A stretch of DNA of 64,000 nucleotides from Eikenella corrodens (GCF_003990355.1 NZ_CP034670.1:992001-1056000), one strand, 5' to 3'; positions 42,591 to 52,070 are shown, counted from the first letter of the stretch. The notes: generated by a model not told the origin, from the letters alone. Program-made: numbers and translations.

Positions 42591-42656
42591 TTTCAGGTAG
42601 CCTTTGTTGTTGGGCGGGTAGGTCGGTATGACCCGCCTACTTTTTTTCAGGTAGCC

Positions 42657-43202
42657 TTAATCGGCGGACGGGCTGTTGAGCAGCCAATATTGCAGGCCGA
42701 TCAGGGTTTTGCCGTCTTGGATTCGGTTGTTGGCAATGGCTTCGCGCACGGCTTGGCGCGAGAGCAATACGGTTTCGACAAATTCGTCTTGGTCGGGCTT
42801 GCGGGTGCTGGTGGGCGTGATGCCTTCGGCGAGGTAGAGGTACATTTTCTCGTTGCAAAAGCCGGGGGCGGTGTAGAAGGTGTGCAGCAGTCGCACGGAT
42901 TGGGCGCGGTAGGGGGTTTCTTCTTCCAGTTCGCGCGCGGCGCATATGGCCGGGTCTTCATCGGGGTCGAGCTTGCCGGCGGGCAGCTCGAGCAGGGCCT
43001 GGCCGGTGGCGTAGCGCCATTGGCGAACCAGCACCACTTCGTCTGCCTCGGTAACGGCCAGCACGCAGGCGGCGCCGGGGTGGCGGATCACGATGCGGTA
43101 GCCTTGGTTGCCGTTGGGCAGCCGTACGGTGTCGCGGGCGATGGTCACGAATTTGCCGTCGAAAATCGGCTCGGAAGAAAGTTGGGTTTCGGTGAGGTTC
43201 AT
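42657..43202 (-). CDS. NUDIX hydrolase (ADP-ribose pyrophosphatase-like)
   Basis: 181 residues. The Nudix box begins G-K-L-D-P-D-E-D-P and continues AARELEEET, so G, E, R, E and the EE pair needed for metal binding are present, though the usual terminal G-U reads P-Y. RQWRYATGQALLELPAGKLD and TFYTAPGFCNEKMYLYLAEG are characteristic of the NudF/ADPRase group that hydrolyses ADP-ribose. Flanked by uptake sequences; upstream lies a short tandem-repeat block. Confidence 0.9.
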   Translation of the reverse strand: MNLTETQLSSEPIFDGKFVTIARDTVRLPNGNQGYRIVIRHPGAACVLAVTEADEVVLVRQWRYATGQALLELPAGKLDPDEDPAICAARELEEETPYRAQSVRLLHTFYTAPGFCNEKMYLYLAEGITPTSTRKPDQDEFVETVLLSRQAVREAIANNRIQDGKTLIGLQYWLLNSPSAD

Positions 43203-43226
43203 AGTATTTATTCAGGCTACCTGAAA

Positions 43227-43355
43227 ACGAAGTTTCGGCGGAGCCGAAGCTGAGTTTCTGCGGAGCTAAAACGAAGTTTCCAAAAAAAGCAAAGTCTCTG
43301 CGGAGCTAAAACGAAGTTTCGGCGTGGCCGAAGCTGAGTTTCTGCGAGCTAAAAC
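43227..43355. repeat. Imperfect tandem repeat, unit about 40-44 bp
   Basis: Three units beginning ACGAAGTTTC and ending GCGGAGCTAAA or GCGAGCTAAA, with internal GGCCGAAGCTGAGTTTCTG in the first and third, plus a partial fourth. The second unit is altered (CCAAAAAAAGCAAAG). It lies between NUDIX and the LprI-like lipoprotein, both minus strand. Similar words occur in the dnaX linker. Confidence 0.75.
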
Positions 43356-43404
43356 GAAGTTTCTGAAGGGGATTGGGTTTTCAGGCAGCCTTTATGGGAA
43401 CAGG

Positions 43405-44592
43405 TTATTGGGAAACGTAGCCGCGCAATTCTTTGGCTTTGGCACGGGCTTCGGCGGCAATGCATTCTTGTTCGGCCAGCTGCCCGGCAGTGCCGCCGCC
43501 TGCCTGCTGCGCGGCGGCGGTGCATTTGGCTGAGGCGCTGCGCTTCCAGCTTTGGAAGTCTTGGCCGATGATGTCTTTCACGTCGTCAGACACGCTCTGC
43601 CACACGCTTTGCAATTCCTGTACGGCGGCGCGGCTGCGGTTGCCGGCTTCGGCGATTTGGTTGGCGGCCTGGTTCTCGGCCTCTTGCTTGAGGGCGGGGA
43701 TGCGCTGCTGCACCTCGCGGGTGTCGCATTCGATGCGCAGGGCTTCCTGCTCCAGCGGTTCGGTGGAGTCGGCCTTGCTTTGGTAGGCGCATTGGCTCTC
43801 GCGTAGGCGGCTCCACTGGTTTTGAGCTTCTTTGAGCTGGGTGCGGGCGGCGGCGGGTAGGGCTTGCCAGGCTTGATTGAGTTCGTCGTGCGCCTGTTTG
43901 TTTTGGGTACGTAAGAGTTCGATGCGGGCTTGCAGGCGGTTTTGGTCGAGTGTGTTCAACTCTTGCTGGCGGGTTTCCTCAGCCGCGGATTTCTGGCGGA
44001 TTTCGGCTGCTTGTTTGGCCAAATCGGGGGCGGCAAGGTAGAAGGCGGCGGGATAGAGCAGGCCGGCGGCGATTTCTTTGCTGGCCACGTTCACGACGAG
44101 TTTGTCGCCCTTATCGGTTTGGCTGACGGTGTAGCTGACGGGGGCGATGAAGCCGCCTTTGCCGTCGGGCTTGAGCATATCGCCCGCGCTCATCAGGCCG
44201 TTGTAGTCGATACCGTCGGTTTCGTTGATTTCAAGATAGCTCTCGATGCTTTGTTTGATGCGGGTTTGGGCTTCGGGCTTGGGGGCGAGGCGCAGGGTGG
44301 CTTCGCAGGAGAGCGTTTTACTGCCTTCGGAGGCGGCCCTGGTGGTGCGGATGTCGGTGATTTCGAAACCGAGCTGCCCGAAGGCGGCCTGCACTTCGGA
44401 TGCGCCGGATTCGAAGTAGGGCAGGCCGCTTTCTTGGGCGGGCGACACGGCGGCCTGGATTTGGTCGGTAAGCTGCCCGATGGCTTCGGGTGCTTGGCAG
44501 CTTAGGGCGGCGGGTTTGGTTTCTTCCTTGCCGCAGGCGGCAAGCGCGGCGGCAATCAGGAGGGGGAGGGCTGGGCGGATGAGGGGGTTCAT
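43405..44592 (-). CDS. LprI-like (DUF1311) lipoprotein, unknown role
   Basis: 395 residues. A lipoprotein signal (ALPLLIAAALAAC) places the acylated Cys at about 20. Residues 25-200 form an exported domain of unknown type; the C-terminal half is helical and Gln-, Ala- and Glu-rich with the DUF1311/LprI-like pattern ARTQLKEAQNQWSRLRESQCAYQSK. LprI proteins include lysozyme inhibitors, but the N-terminal domain is not of that kind. The start MNPLIRPALPL was chosen for the signal peptide. An uptake-sequence variant lies just behind the stop. Confidence 0.75.
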   Translation of the reverse strand: MNPLIRPALPLLIAAALAACGKEETKPAALSCQAPEAIGQLTDQIQAAVSPAQESGLPYFESGASEVQAAFGQLGFEITDIRTTRAASEGSKTLSCEATLRLAPKPEAQTRIKQSIESYLEINETDGIDYNGLMSAGDMLKPDGKGGFIAPVSYTVSQTDKGDKLVVNVASKEIAAGLLYPAAFYLAAPDLAKQAAEIRQKSAAEETRQQELNTLDQNRLQARIELLRTQNKQAHDELNQAWQALPAAARTQLKEAQNQWSRLRESQCAYQSKADSTEPLEQEALRIECDTREVQQRIPALKQEAENQAANQIAEAGNRSRAAVQELQSVWQSVSDDVKDIIGQDFQSWKRSASAKCTAAAQQAGGGTAGQLAEQECIAAEARAKAKELRGYVSQ

Positions 44593-44751
44593 GTCTGGAT
44601 TTCTTTGGCTGGATGGGAATGGCGGTATTTTATAGCAAATCAAACGGGCTTTCGATTGGTGTTCTATTATCGTTGTGGCCGTAGTTTTTCAGGTAGCCCC
44701 TGTTTGGTGTGGCGGCGGAGGGCTGCCTGAAAAGTTTGCACCATGCCGGCG

Positions 44752-46245
44752 CTATTGCAGCAGCAGCCCGAAGCGGATGCCGATTTTGCGCCATTGGGCG
44801 GCGTCGTCGGCCAGCGCGCCGGCGGTGAGGGGATTGTCTTCCGGCCATTGGCGGCTGATGGCGAGGGTGTAGTTTTTGTTTTCGTAGTTCAGGCGGGTGC
44901 CTGCGGGCAGGGTGATGGGTTGGCGGGCGCGGCAGAACAGTACGGCCAGGCGCAGGGCGGCCACGGCGAGCCACATGGCGGGGCTGATGGGCAGTTCGGC
45001 CATTTTTTTCAAGTCGCCGCGCTGGCCGAGCACCAAGGTGGCAAGGATTTGCTGCTCTTGGCGGGAAAATCCGGGCATGTCGGCCTGCCCGAGGATGTAG
45101 GCGGAGTGCTTGTGGTAGGCGGTGTAGGCAATGTCGGTGCCGATTTCGTGCATCAGGGCGGCCCAGCGCAGGTATTGTTGCCAATAGTGGCGCTCTTTTT
45201 CGGATTCGCGTTCGGCGAGCATCTCGAAGAACTGGGCGGCGAGGGTGGCCACGCGTTCGGCTTGGTTTTGGCTGACGTGGTAGCGCTGTTGGAAATGGGC
45301 GATGGTTTGCTCGCGCATGTCTTCGTTGAGCTGGCGGCCGATGAGGTCGTAGAACACGCCGTCGCGCAGGGCGGCATCGGTTACGGTCATGCTGTCGATA
45401 TCGAGCTCGGCGAAGACGGCGCTCATCACGGCCAGCCCGCCGGCGAATACTTCGATGCGGTCGGCCTTCATGCCGTCGAATTTGGCTTTTTTGGCACTGC
45501 CGGCTTCAATCAGGCGGGCGGCGATTTTTTGCAGGGCGGCGGGAGTGATGCGGTTGTCTTCGGGATTGGCGGCGGCGATGAGGTCGCGCAGGGTGCGGGC
45601 GGTGCCGGAAGTGCCTACGGCCAGCTGCCAGCCGGTGTTTTTTAACAGCTTGGCGATGCGCTGGATTTCGCTGCGGGCGGTGTTGACGGCGAGCTTGAAG
45701 GATTCGGCGGATACTTTGCCTTTGGGGAAGAAGCGCAGGCTGTAGCTCACGCAGCCGAGGTTGAGGCTTTCGGTGATGTCGGGCTGCAGGCGGCTGCCGA
45801 TTACGAATTCGGTGGAGCCGCCGCCGATATCGACCACCAGCATCTGCCCACTGCCGGGCGGCAGGGTGTGGATGACGCCGGTGTAGATGAGGCGGGCTTC
45901 TTCGCGCCCGGCGATGATTTCGATGGGGAAGCCCAAGGCGGCTTCAGCGAGCGGCATGAAGGGGGCGATGTTTTTGGCCACGCGGAAGGTGTTGGTGGCC
46001 ACGGCGCGCACCTGTTCGGGCGGGAAGCCGCGCAGGCGCTCGTGGAATTTGGCCAGGCAGGCCAGTGCGCGCTCTTGGGCGGCCTGGCTAAGCTGTTTGT
46101 GTTCGTCCAGTCCGGCGGCAAAGCGCACCATGTCTTTGATGGAATCAACGATTTGCAGCTGCCCGTTGTGGTTGGTGCAGATTTGCAGGCGGAAACTGTT
46201 GGAGCCGAGGTCTACCGCGGCCAGCATATTGGCGGGGATGGTCAT
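44752..46245 (-). CDS. ppx: Exopolyphosphatase / guanosine pentaphosphatase (Ppx/GppA)
   Basis: 497 residues. Actin-like ATPase-fold enzyme that removes phosphate from polyphosphate or pppGpp. Phosphate loops are LAAVDLGSNSFRL at the N-terminus and LVVDIGGGSTEFVIG near residue 140, with the catalytic Glu in AGREEARLIYTGV. A C-terminal HD-like domain follows (YLRWAALMHEIGTDIAY). The start at 46245 (MTIPANMLAAVDLG) fits the family; four more codons upstream are in frame. Confidence 0.92.
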   Translation of the reverse strand: MTIPANMLAAVDLGSNSFRLQICTNHNGQLQIVDSIKDMVRFAAGLDEHKQLSQAAQERALACLAKFHERLRGFPPEQVRAVATNTFRVAKNIAPFMPLAEAALGFPIEIIAGREEARLIYTGVIHTLPPGSGQMLVVDIGGGSTEFVIGSRLQPDITESLNLGCVSYSLRFFPKGKVSAESFKLAVNTARSEIQRIAKLLKNTGWQLAVGTSGTARTLRDLIAAANPEDNRITPAALQKIAARLIEAGSAKKAKFDGMKADRIEVFAGGLAVMSAVFAELDIDSMTVTDAALRDGVFYDLIGRQLNEDMREQTIAHFQQRYHVSQNQAERVATLAAQFFEMLAERESEKERHYWQQYLRWAALMHEIGTDIAYTAYHKHSAYILGQADMPGFSRQEQQILATLVLGQRGDLKKMAELPISPAMWLAVAALRLAVLFCRARQPITLPAGTRLNYENKNYTLAISRQWPEDNPLTAGALADDAAQWRKIGIRFGLLLQ

Positions 46246-46431
46246 ATGGGGATTCAATTCACTTTCGATACAGGGCGGCGGGCCGAATCACAATACGGCA
46301 AGGCGGGCCGTGGCCGTAGCGGAAACAGGGTGAAGCCGCTATCGGGTATGCTCGGCGGCAGGCGTATATCTTACCTTGCTGCGGGGAGCGTGTCATTACG
46401 GGGCGGGATGAGTATAATACCGCTCCAAATC

Positions 46432-46459
46432 AAGGCTACCTGAAATTTCAGGTAGCCTC
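46432..46459. repeat. Perfect inverted eikDUS pair between divergent ppx and the patatin gene
   Basis: AGGCTACCTGAAATTTCAGGT plus AGCCT is an uninterrupted palindrome. TATAAT at 46412-46417 just upstream suits a plus-strand promoter, which would place this hairpin in the 5' leader of the patatin mRNA. Confidence 0.6.
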
Positions 46460-46498
46460 GTCACGTTGCGGCACAACAAATAAACGGAAAACAGACTG

Positions 46499-47974
46499 AT
46501 GCGGATTAAAACACCCCACGCAATATTCAAACGCAGCCCGGCCGCTGCCTTGCTGGCGCTGCTTTCGGCCTGCTCGCTGGTGAACTATCGGCCGGTGGCC
46601 ATCATTTCGAAAGTAGATACCGCGCAGGGCTACCGGCTGGAGCAGAGCATCGCGCAGCAGAACGACGATGTATTCGTGGTGCTGCTGTTTTCCGGCGGCG
46701 GTACGCGCGCGGCGGCTTTGGGCTACGGCGTGCTCGAAGAGCTGGCCAAACAGCCGGTGTACATCGAAGGGCGGGAAAAACCGCTGCTCGATAGCGTGGA
46801 CTTGGTGTACGGCGTGTCCGGCGGCTCGGTGTTGGCCACTTATTATTCGCTCCACGGGCGCGACACCATCCCCGCATTCGAACGGCAATTCTTGAAGCAG
46901 AATTTCCAAAAACTGGTGAGTCGGCAGGTGTTTTCGCTGGCCAACCTGCCGCGCCTGACCTCGCCCGAATTCGGGCGCGGCGATTTGTTGCAGGAGCAGT
47001 TTGAAGCCAGCCTGTTCGGCCACGCCACCTTCGGCGATTTGGCCAGGCGGCGCAAAGGGCCGTTTGCCGTGGTGTCGGCCACCGATATGTCGATAGGGCG
47101 GCGCTTTGATTTCACGCAAGAATTTTTCGACATGATGTGCCTCGACCTTTCCGATTTGCGCCTGGCGCGCGCCGTGGCCGCCTCCAGCGCCGTGCCCGTG
47201 GTGTTCAGCCCGATTACGATCAACAACAATGGCGGCAACTGCGGCTACACCCTGCCGCCGCGCCTGCAAAACGCGCTGGAACACGGCAGCGACGAGCAGC
47301 AGCAAACCCGAACCCGCCGCGAGTTCGGCCAAGAGTTGGCGCTATATCAAAACAGCAAAAGCCGCCCCTACATCCACCTGCTCGACGGCGGACTCACCGA
47401 CAACCTCGGTTTGCACGGCCTGCTGGAAGCCGCTGAAATCTACCCCAGCCATACCCTGTACCGCCAGTTTGCCAACCAAAATGTGCGCAAAATCATCGTA
47501 ATCAGCGTGAACGCGCAAAACCAGCCCGACAGCACCATCGACCAAAGCGCCAAAGTGCCCGGCCTCTACGATGTGCTGGGCGCCATCATCAACGTGCCCA
47601 TCGACCAAAATTCGCAGGAGTCGCTACGCCGCATCCGCGCCGTGGCCGACCAATGGAACAGCCAGGCCGGCAGCCGCAAGGGCCACCCGATCGGCATGCA
47701 TTTCGTGAGCCTCAGCCTGCGCGATTTGCCCGATTCCCCCCTGCGCAAAAACGTGCTCAATATTTCCACCAGCTTTTACCTGCCGCACGAAGACATCAAC
47801 AACCTGAAAGAAGCCGCCCGCGTGCTGATGCGCCAATCGCCCGAATATGCCCGCGCCTTGGCCGACCTCTCGAAAGAGGCGGCAGCAGCTTCCGCCGTGC
47901 CCGCCCGGGAAGTCTGCGCGGGCAGCGGGGAAGAAGGCCCGGCAGAATGTTTGCGGGAAGAAAAGGCGGAATGA
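46499..47974 (+). CDS. Patatin-like phospholipase lipoprotein
   Basis: 491 residues. An N-terminal lipobox (ALLALLSAC) predicts lipidation at about Cys25. The patatin domain has the oxyanion-hole GGGTRAA, the nucleophile motif GVSGGS (Ser near residue 109) and the Asp of the catalytic dyad in LLDGGLTDNLG. It therefore has a complete Ser-Asp dyad and should hydrolyse lipid acyl esters at the cell envelope. The C-terminal 60 residues are Ala- and Glu-rich. Divergent from ppx. Confidence 0.9.
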   Translation: MRIKTPHAIFKRSPAAALLALLSACSLVNYRPVAIISKVDTAQGYRLEQSIAQQNDDVFVVLLFSGGGTRAAALGYGVLEELAKQPVYIEGREKPLLDSVDLVYGVSGGSVLATYYSLHGRDTIPAFERQFLKQNFQKLVSRQVFSLANLPRLTSPEFGRGDLLQEQFEASLFGHATFGDLARRRKGPFAVVSATDMSIGRRFDFTQEFFDMMCLDLSDLRLARAVAASSAVPVVFSPITINNNGGNCGYTLPPRLQNALEHGSDEQQQTRTRREFGQELALYQNSKSRPYIHLLDGGLTDNLGLHGLLEAAEIYPSHTLYRQFANQNVRKIIVISVNAQNQPDSTIDQSAKVPGLYDVLGAIINVPIDQNSQESLRRIRAVADQWNSQAGSRKGHPIGMHFVSLSLRDLPDSPLRKNVLNISTSFYLPHEDINNLKEAARVLMRQSPEYARALADLSKEAAAASAVPAREVCAGSGEEGPAECLREEKAE

Positions 47975-48005
47975 AGACGGCTGTCTGAACGGCAATACGG
48001 AGTTG

Positions 48006-48038
48006 AAAGGCTACCTGAAAAATTTCAGGTAGCCTTTG
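48006..48038 (+). terminator. eikDUS-pair terminator behind the patatin gene
   Basis: AAAGGCTACCTGAAA and TTTCAGGTAGCCTTTGG pair with a 2-nt loop, 32 bp after the stop codon. Confidence 0.7.
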
Positions 48039-48067
48039 GTGTGCGTTGGGCTGGCGGCCAATCGATT

Positions 48068-48171
48068 TATAGTGAATTAACAAAAACCAGTACGGCGTTG
48101 GCTCGCCTTGCCGTGCTAGCTGTACTGTCTGCGGTTCGCCGCCTTGTCCTGATTTTTGTTAATCCACTATA
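48068..48171. mobile_element. Correia repeat enclosed element (104 bp)
   Basis: TATAGTGAATTAACAAAAA at the left and TTTTTGTTAATCCACTATA at the right, flanked on both sides by uptake-sequence hairpins, between convergent patatin and gcvP genes. Confidence 0.9.
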
Positions 48172-48208
48172 AAAGGCTACCTGAAAATGGAATTTCAGGT
48201 AGCCTTTG
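48172..48208 (-). terminator. eikDUS-pair terminator behind gcvP
   Basis: AAAGGCTACCTGAAAA and TTTCAGGTAGCCTTT pair around a short loop, starting 31 bp after the gcvP stop codon on the minus strand. Confidence 0.65.
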
Positions 48209-48238
48209 CCTTGATGGCAGGGTTAATGCCGATGTTTT

Positions 48239-51091
48239 TTAGCCTTCATAGTGCTCGATGCTGGGGCAGGAGCAAACCAAGTGGCGGTCGCCGTATACGT
48301 CGTCGATACGGTTTACGCTCGGCCAGAATTTGTTTTCGCGCACATAGGGCAGGGGGTAGACGGCTTCTTCGCGGCTGTAGGCACGCTTCCACTCGCCGGT
48401 TACATCGGCGGCGGTATGCGGTGCGTTGACCAGCGGGTTGTCGTCTTTCGGCCATTCGCCATGCTGTACTTTCAGCGCCTCCTGCTTGATTTGCTTCATC
48501 GCGGCGATGAAGCGGTCGAGCTCGGCCTTGCTTTCGCTTTCGGTGGGCTCGATCATCAGCGTACCGGCCACGGGGAAGGACATGGTCGGGGCGTGGAAGC
48601 CGTAGTCCATCAGGCGTTTGGCGATGTCCACTTCGGTGATGCCGCTTTCGGCCTTGAGCGGGCGCAGGTCGATGATGCATTCATGCGCCACGCGGCCGTT
48701 TTTGCCGGTATAGAGCACCGGATAATCGGCGGAGAGCTGCTTGGCAACGTAGTTGGCGTTGAGCAGGGCGGTTTCGGTGGCCTGGCGCAAACCGTCTGCC
48801 CCCATCATGCTGATGTACATCCAGGTAATCGGCAGGATGCTGGCGGAGCCGTAGGGCGCGGCAGATACGGCACCCATGCCTACAGTAGCGCCTTCCACCG
48901 GTGCAACAACGTGGCTTGGGGCAAACGGGGCAAGGTGGGCTTTCAAGCCGATGGGGCCCATGCCCGGGCCGCCGCCGCCGTGCGGGACACAGAAGGTTTT
49001 GTGCAGATTCATGTGCAACACGTCGGCGCCCACTTCGGCCGGCTGCATGATGCCGACCTGGGCGTTCATATTGGCGCCGTCCATATACACCTGGCCGCCG
49101 TTTTCGTGGATGATGCGGCAGATGTCGCGGATGCCTTCTTCATACACGCCGTGGGTGGACGGGTAGGTAATCATCAGCGCGCCCAGCGTATCTTTATACT
49201 GTTCGGCCTTGGTTTTCAGGTCGGCAATATCCACGTTGCCGTGCTCGTCGGTATCCACAATCACAATCTGCATACCGGCCATGTGGGCGGTGGCGGGGTT
49301 GGTGCCGTGGGCGGAGCGCGGAATCAGGCACACGTTGCGCTCGGGGTGGCCTTGCGCTTCGTGGTAGCGGCGGATGGTCAGCATGCCGGTGTATTCGCCT
49401 TGCGCGCCGGAGTTGGGCTGGATAGAGATGGCGTCGAAGCCGGTAACGGCCTTGAGCTGCTCTTGCAGGCCGTGGATCATTTCCAGGCAGCCTTGTACTT
49501 GTTCGCGCGGGGCAAACGGGTGCACATTGGTGAATTCCGGCCAGGTAATCGGAATCATCTCGGCGGTGGCATTCAGCTTCATGGTGCAGGAACCGAGCGA
49601 AATCATGCTGCGGTTCATAGCCAAGTCGCGCTCTTCCAGTTTTTTCAGGTAGCGCAGCATTTCGTGTTCGGTGTGGTAGCTGTTGAACACGGGGTGTTGC
49701 AAGATCGCACCTTTGCGCTGCAGGTTTTCAGGTAGCCTGCCGGCGGGCGCGTTCTCGGGCAGGGCGGCCGCCTTGCCGGTGAACAATTCGACCAGTTGGG
49801 CAAACTCTTCGGCGCTGGAGGTTTCGCTGAAGGCGGCGGCTAATACGTTCTCGCCAATGCGCAGCAGGTTGAAGCCGGCATCCAGCGCTTTTTGGTACAC
49901 GCCGTCGGCTTGCGCCTTGCTGCCGAAATCCACGGCCACAGTATCGAAGAATACCGAATGCACCACTTTGCCGCCGGCAGCCTGTACCGCATCGGCAAAA
50001 GCAACAGCCAGCGCGTGGATGCGGCGGGCGATGCGGTTTACGCCTTCGGGACCGTGATACACCGCGTACATACCGGCCAAGTTGGCCAGCAGCACTTGTG
50101 AAGTACAAATATTGGAGTTGGCTTTTTCGCGGCGGATATGCTGCTCGCGGGTTTGCAGCGCCATACGCAGCGCCTGCTTGCCGGAGGCATCCACCGATAC
50201 GCCGATGATGCGGCCGGGAGCGGAGCGTTTATCTTTGTCTTTAAACGCAAAGTAAGCAGCGTGCGGGCCGCCGAAGCCCATCGGGACGCCGAAGCGCTGG
50301 GTGCTGCCCAAGGCAATGTCGGCGCCCAACTCGGCGGGTGCTTTTAGCAGCACCAGGCTCATGATGTCGGCAGCCACGGCCACCACTGCACCTTTGGCTT
50401 TTACAGCGGCAATCACGTCGCCCAAATCGGCTACGTCGCCGTCTTTGCCCACATATTGGAACAGCGCGCCGAAGTATTCGCCGTTGCGGGCGGTGTCGAA
50501 ATTGCCCACCACCAGCTCGAAATCGAAATATTTGGCACGGGTTTTGATCACGTCCAGCGTTTGCGGGTAAACGCGCTCGTCCACAAAGAATTGGTTGGAT
50601 TTGGATTTGCCCACGCGGCGCGCCATGGTCATGGCTTCGGCGGCGGCAGTGGCTTCGTCGAGCAGGGAGGCGCCGGCCAGTTCGAAGCCGGTGAGGTCGA
50701 TGCACACCTGTTGGAAGTTCAGCAAGGCTTCCAAACGGCCTTGCGACACTTCGGCCTGATAGGGCGTATAGGCGGTGTACCAGCCCGGATTTCCCAGCAC
50801 ATTGCGCAGAATCACGTTCGGCAGGCGGGTGGGGTAGTAGCCCAGGCCGATATAGCTTTTATTGATACGGTTTTTGGCGGCGATGCCCTTGAGTTTGGCC
50901 AAGGCATCGGCTTCGCTTAATGCTTCGGGCAGCTGCAGCTGGCCGGGCATACGCACGCTTTGCGGCACGGTGTGCCCCACAAAGCTGTCCATGTCTTTTT
51001 CGCCCAACGCGGCCAAAAGGGCGGCGCGGTCGGACAGGCTGAGGTGGCGGCCGATAAAGTCGTTGTGGTGGAAGAGTTCGTTAAACTTCAT
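48239..51091 (-). CDS. gcvP: Glycine dehydrogenase (decarboxylating), P-protein
   Basis: 950 residues in one chain, as in E. coli. The P-protein decarboxylates glycine using PLP and passes the aminomethyl group to lipoyl-GcvH. The N-terminal half has FHHNDFIGRHLSLSD and YPTRLPNVILRNVLGNPGWY; the PLP lysine is in LHMNLHKTFCVPHGGGGPG (about residue 700). An uptake sequence at 49729 encodes GRLPEN in the linker between the two halves. gcvT and gcvH are not next to it. No glycine riboswitch motif was seen upstream. Confidence 0.96.
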   Translation of the reverse strand: MKFNELFHHNDFIGRHLSLSDRAALLAALGEKDMDSFVGHTVPQSVRMPGQLQLPEALSEADALAKLKGIAAKNRINKSYIGLGYYPTRLPNVILRNVLGNPGWYTAYTPYQAEVSQGRLEALLNFQQVCIDLTGFELAGASLLDEATAAAEAMTMARRVGKSKSNQFFVDERVYPQTLDVIKTRAKYFDFELVVGNFDTARNGEYFGALFQYVGKDGDVADLGDVIAAVKAKGAVVAVAADIMSLVLLKAPAELGADIALGSTQRFGVPMGFGGPHAAYFAFKDKDKRSAPGRIIGVSVDASGKQALRMALQTREQHIRREKANSNICTSQVLLANLAGMYAVYHGPEGVNRIARRIHALAVAFADAVQAAGGKVVHSVFFDTVAVDFGSKAQADGVYQKALDAGFNLLRIGENVLAAAFSETSSAEEFAQLVELFTGKAAALPENAPAGRLPENLQRKGAILQHPVFNSYHTEHEMLRYLKKLEERDLAMNRSMISLGSCTMKLNATAEMIPITWPEFTNVHPFAPREQVQGCLEMIHGLQEQLKAVTGFDAISIQPNSGAQGEYTGMLTIRRYHEAQGHPERNVCLIPRSAHGTNPATAHMAGMQIVIVDTDEHGNVDIADLKTKAEQYKDTLGALMITYPSTHGVYEEGIRDICRIIHENGGQVYMDGANMNAQVGIMQPAEVGADVLHMNLHKTFCVPHGGGGPGMGPIGLKAHLAPFAPSHVVAPVEGATVGMGAVSAAPYGSASILPITWMYISMMGADGLRQATETALLNANYVAKQLSADYPVLYTGKNGRVAHECIIDLRPLKAESGITEVDIAKRLMDYGFHAPTMSFPVAGTLMIEPTESESKAELDRFIAAMKQIKQEALKVQHGEWPKDDNPLVNAPHTAADVTGEWKRAYSREEAVYPLPYVRENKFWPSVNRIDDVYGDRHLVCSCPSIEHYEG

Positions 51092-51279
51092 GATCCTGCA
51101 TCCTTTCTGCTTGCTCGGTGTTGAGGTGGTGGGGGATTGGAACAGACGGTTGCATTGTAGCGTAAATCAGGGGGCTTGCGGCAGGTGTGGCAAAGATTCT
51201 GCCATTTTCTGCCGATGGTTTTCAGGTAGCCCCAGCGGGGCGGCGGATAGATGGTTTAGATGGCAATGGTGGTTACGGG

Positions 51280-51835
51280 TCAGCGGCGGAAGAGGTGCAC
51301 GCCGTGCAGACGGAAGGGCGGATCGGGGTGATCGGCCAGCAGGTATTCCCGCTCGTTTGCTCGGGCGATGGCGAAGCAGGCTAAGGGACGCGCCGCCGTG
51401 GAAGAGGTACAGTTTATCCGCTTCGCGCCGCCAATCGCCGCTGCAGCCGCAGTCGATTTCCCCTGTGCAGGCGGCCAATTCGGCTTTACTGGGCTCGTAT
51501 TCCAGCTCGAAGCTGCCGTTGCGGTAGAGCCGTAAGGTGTGTTGCGGGCTACGGTAGGTGGCGGTGCGGTTGACGAAGCTGCCGTCCCATATGAGTTTGA
51601 GTATGGCGGGCAGGTCGAGCAGGGTGGTGATGCTGCCGGGGTCGAGCAGGAGGAGCAGCCAGTAATACCACGGCTCTGCCCACTTTATGCTGCCGAGGAA
51701 GAGCAGGATGGGGCCGACCAAGGGGGTGAGCGAATAACCTTTGCGCAGGAAGAGCCAGTTGCATGAGGCGATGAGGGCAAAAGGGATGAGAACGGGATAG
51801 GCGGTAACGGGTATGGCGAGTTTAGAAAAAGGCTA
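51280..51835 (-). pseudogene. Frameshifted membrane-protein gene, unknown family
   Basis: In one frame the translation is KLAIPVTAYPVLIPFALIA, then NWLFLRKGYSLTPLVG and ILLFLGSIKWAEPWYYWLLL, continuing to LYLFHGG. The family-like ending (ANEREYLLADHPDPPFRLHG, stop at 51280-51282) lies in another frame, so one base is lost or gained near 51400. No ATG precedes the first hydrophobic segment; the 5' end runs into an uptake sequence and the CREE at 51881. It has two or three N-terminal hydrophobic segments and a C-terminal soluble part with CTGEIDCGC. A start at TTG 51721 would give a truncated product. Confidence 0.6.
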
Positions 51836-51880
51836 CCTGAAAATATTGGCGGGTTTGCGCGTAAACGGCAGGCGGCCATA

Positions 51881-51983
51881 TTTAGTGGATTAACAAAAAT
51901 CAGGACAAGGCGGCGAGCCGCAGACAGTACACACGTTACGGCAGGGCGAGTCAACGCTGTACTGGTTTTGTTAATCCACTATA
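51881..51983. mobile_element. Correia repeat enclosed element (103 bp)
   Basis: Left end TTTAGTGGATTAACAAAAA (one mismatch in TATA) and right end GTTTTGTTAATCCACTATA. It lies where the 5' end of the broken membrane-protein gene would be expected. Confidence 0.87.
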
Positions 51984-52020
51984 TTTTTCAGGTAGCCTGT
52001 CCAGTAGGGTTCTGTATTGC

Positions 52021-52067
52021 AAAAGGCTACCTGAAAATACCGAACGGGTGTTTTCAGGTAGCCTTTC
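52021..52067 (-). terminator. Inverted eikDUS pair behind recX
   Basis: AAAAGGCTACCTGAAAA and TTTTCAGGTAGCCTTT pair around an 11-13-nt loop immediately after the recX stop codon (52071) on the minus strand, followed there by TTTT. Confidence 0.75.
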
Positions 52068-52070
52068 TGT

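Noticed and set aside
42613..42650. Terminator GGCGGGT/ACCCGCC with TTTTTTT near the NUDIX gene
   Set aside because: The T-tract is on the plus strand while all neighbouring genes are on the minus strand, so no transcript would use it in that orientation.
51092..51279. Glycine riboswitch upstream of gcvP
   Set aside because: The leader shows no tandem aptamer with the conserved GGAGAG and purine-rich blocks, and only a short region lies upstream.
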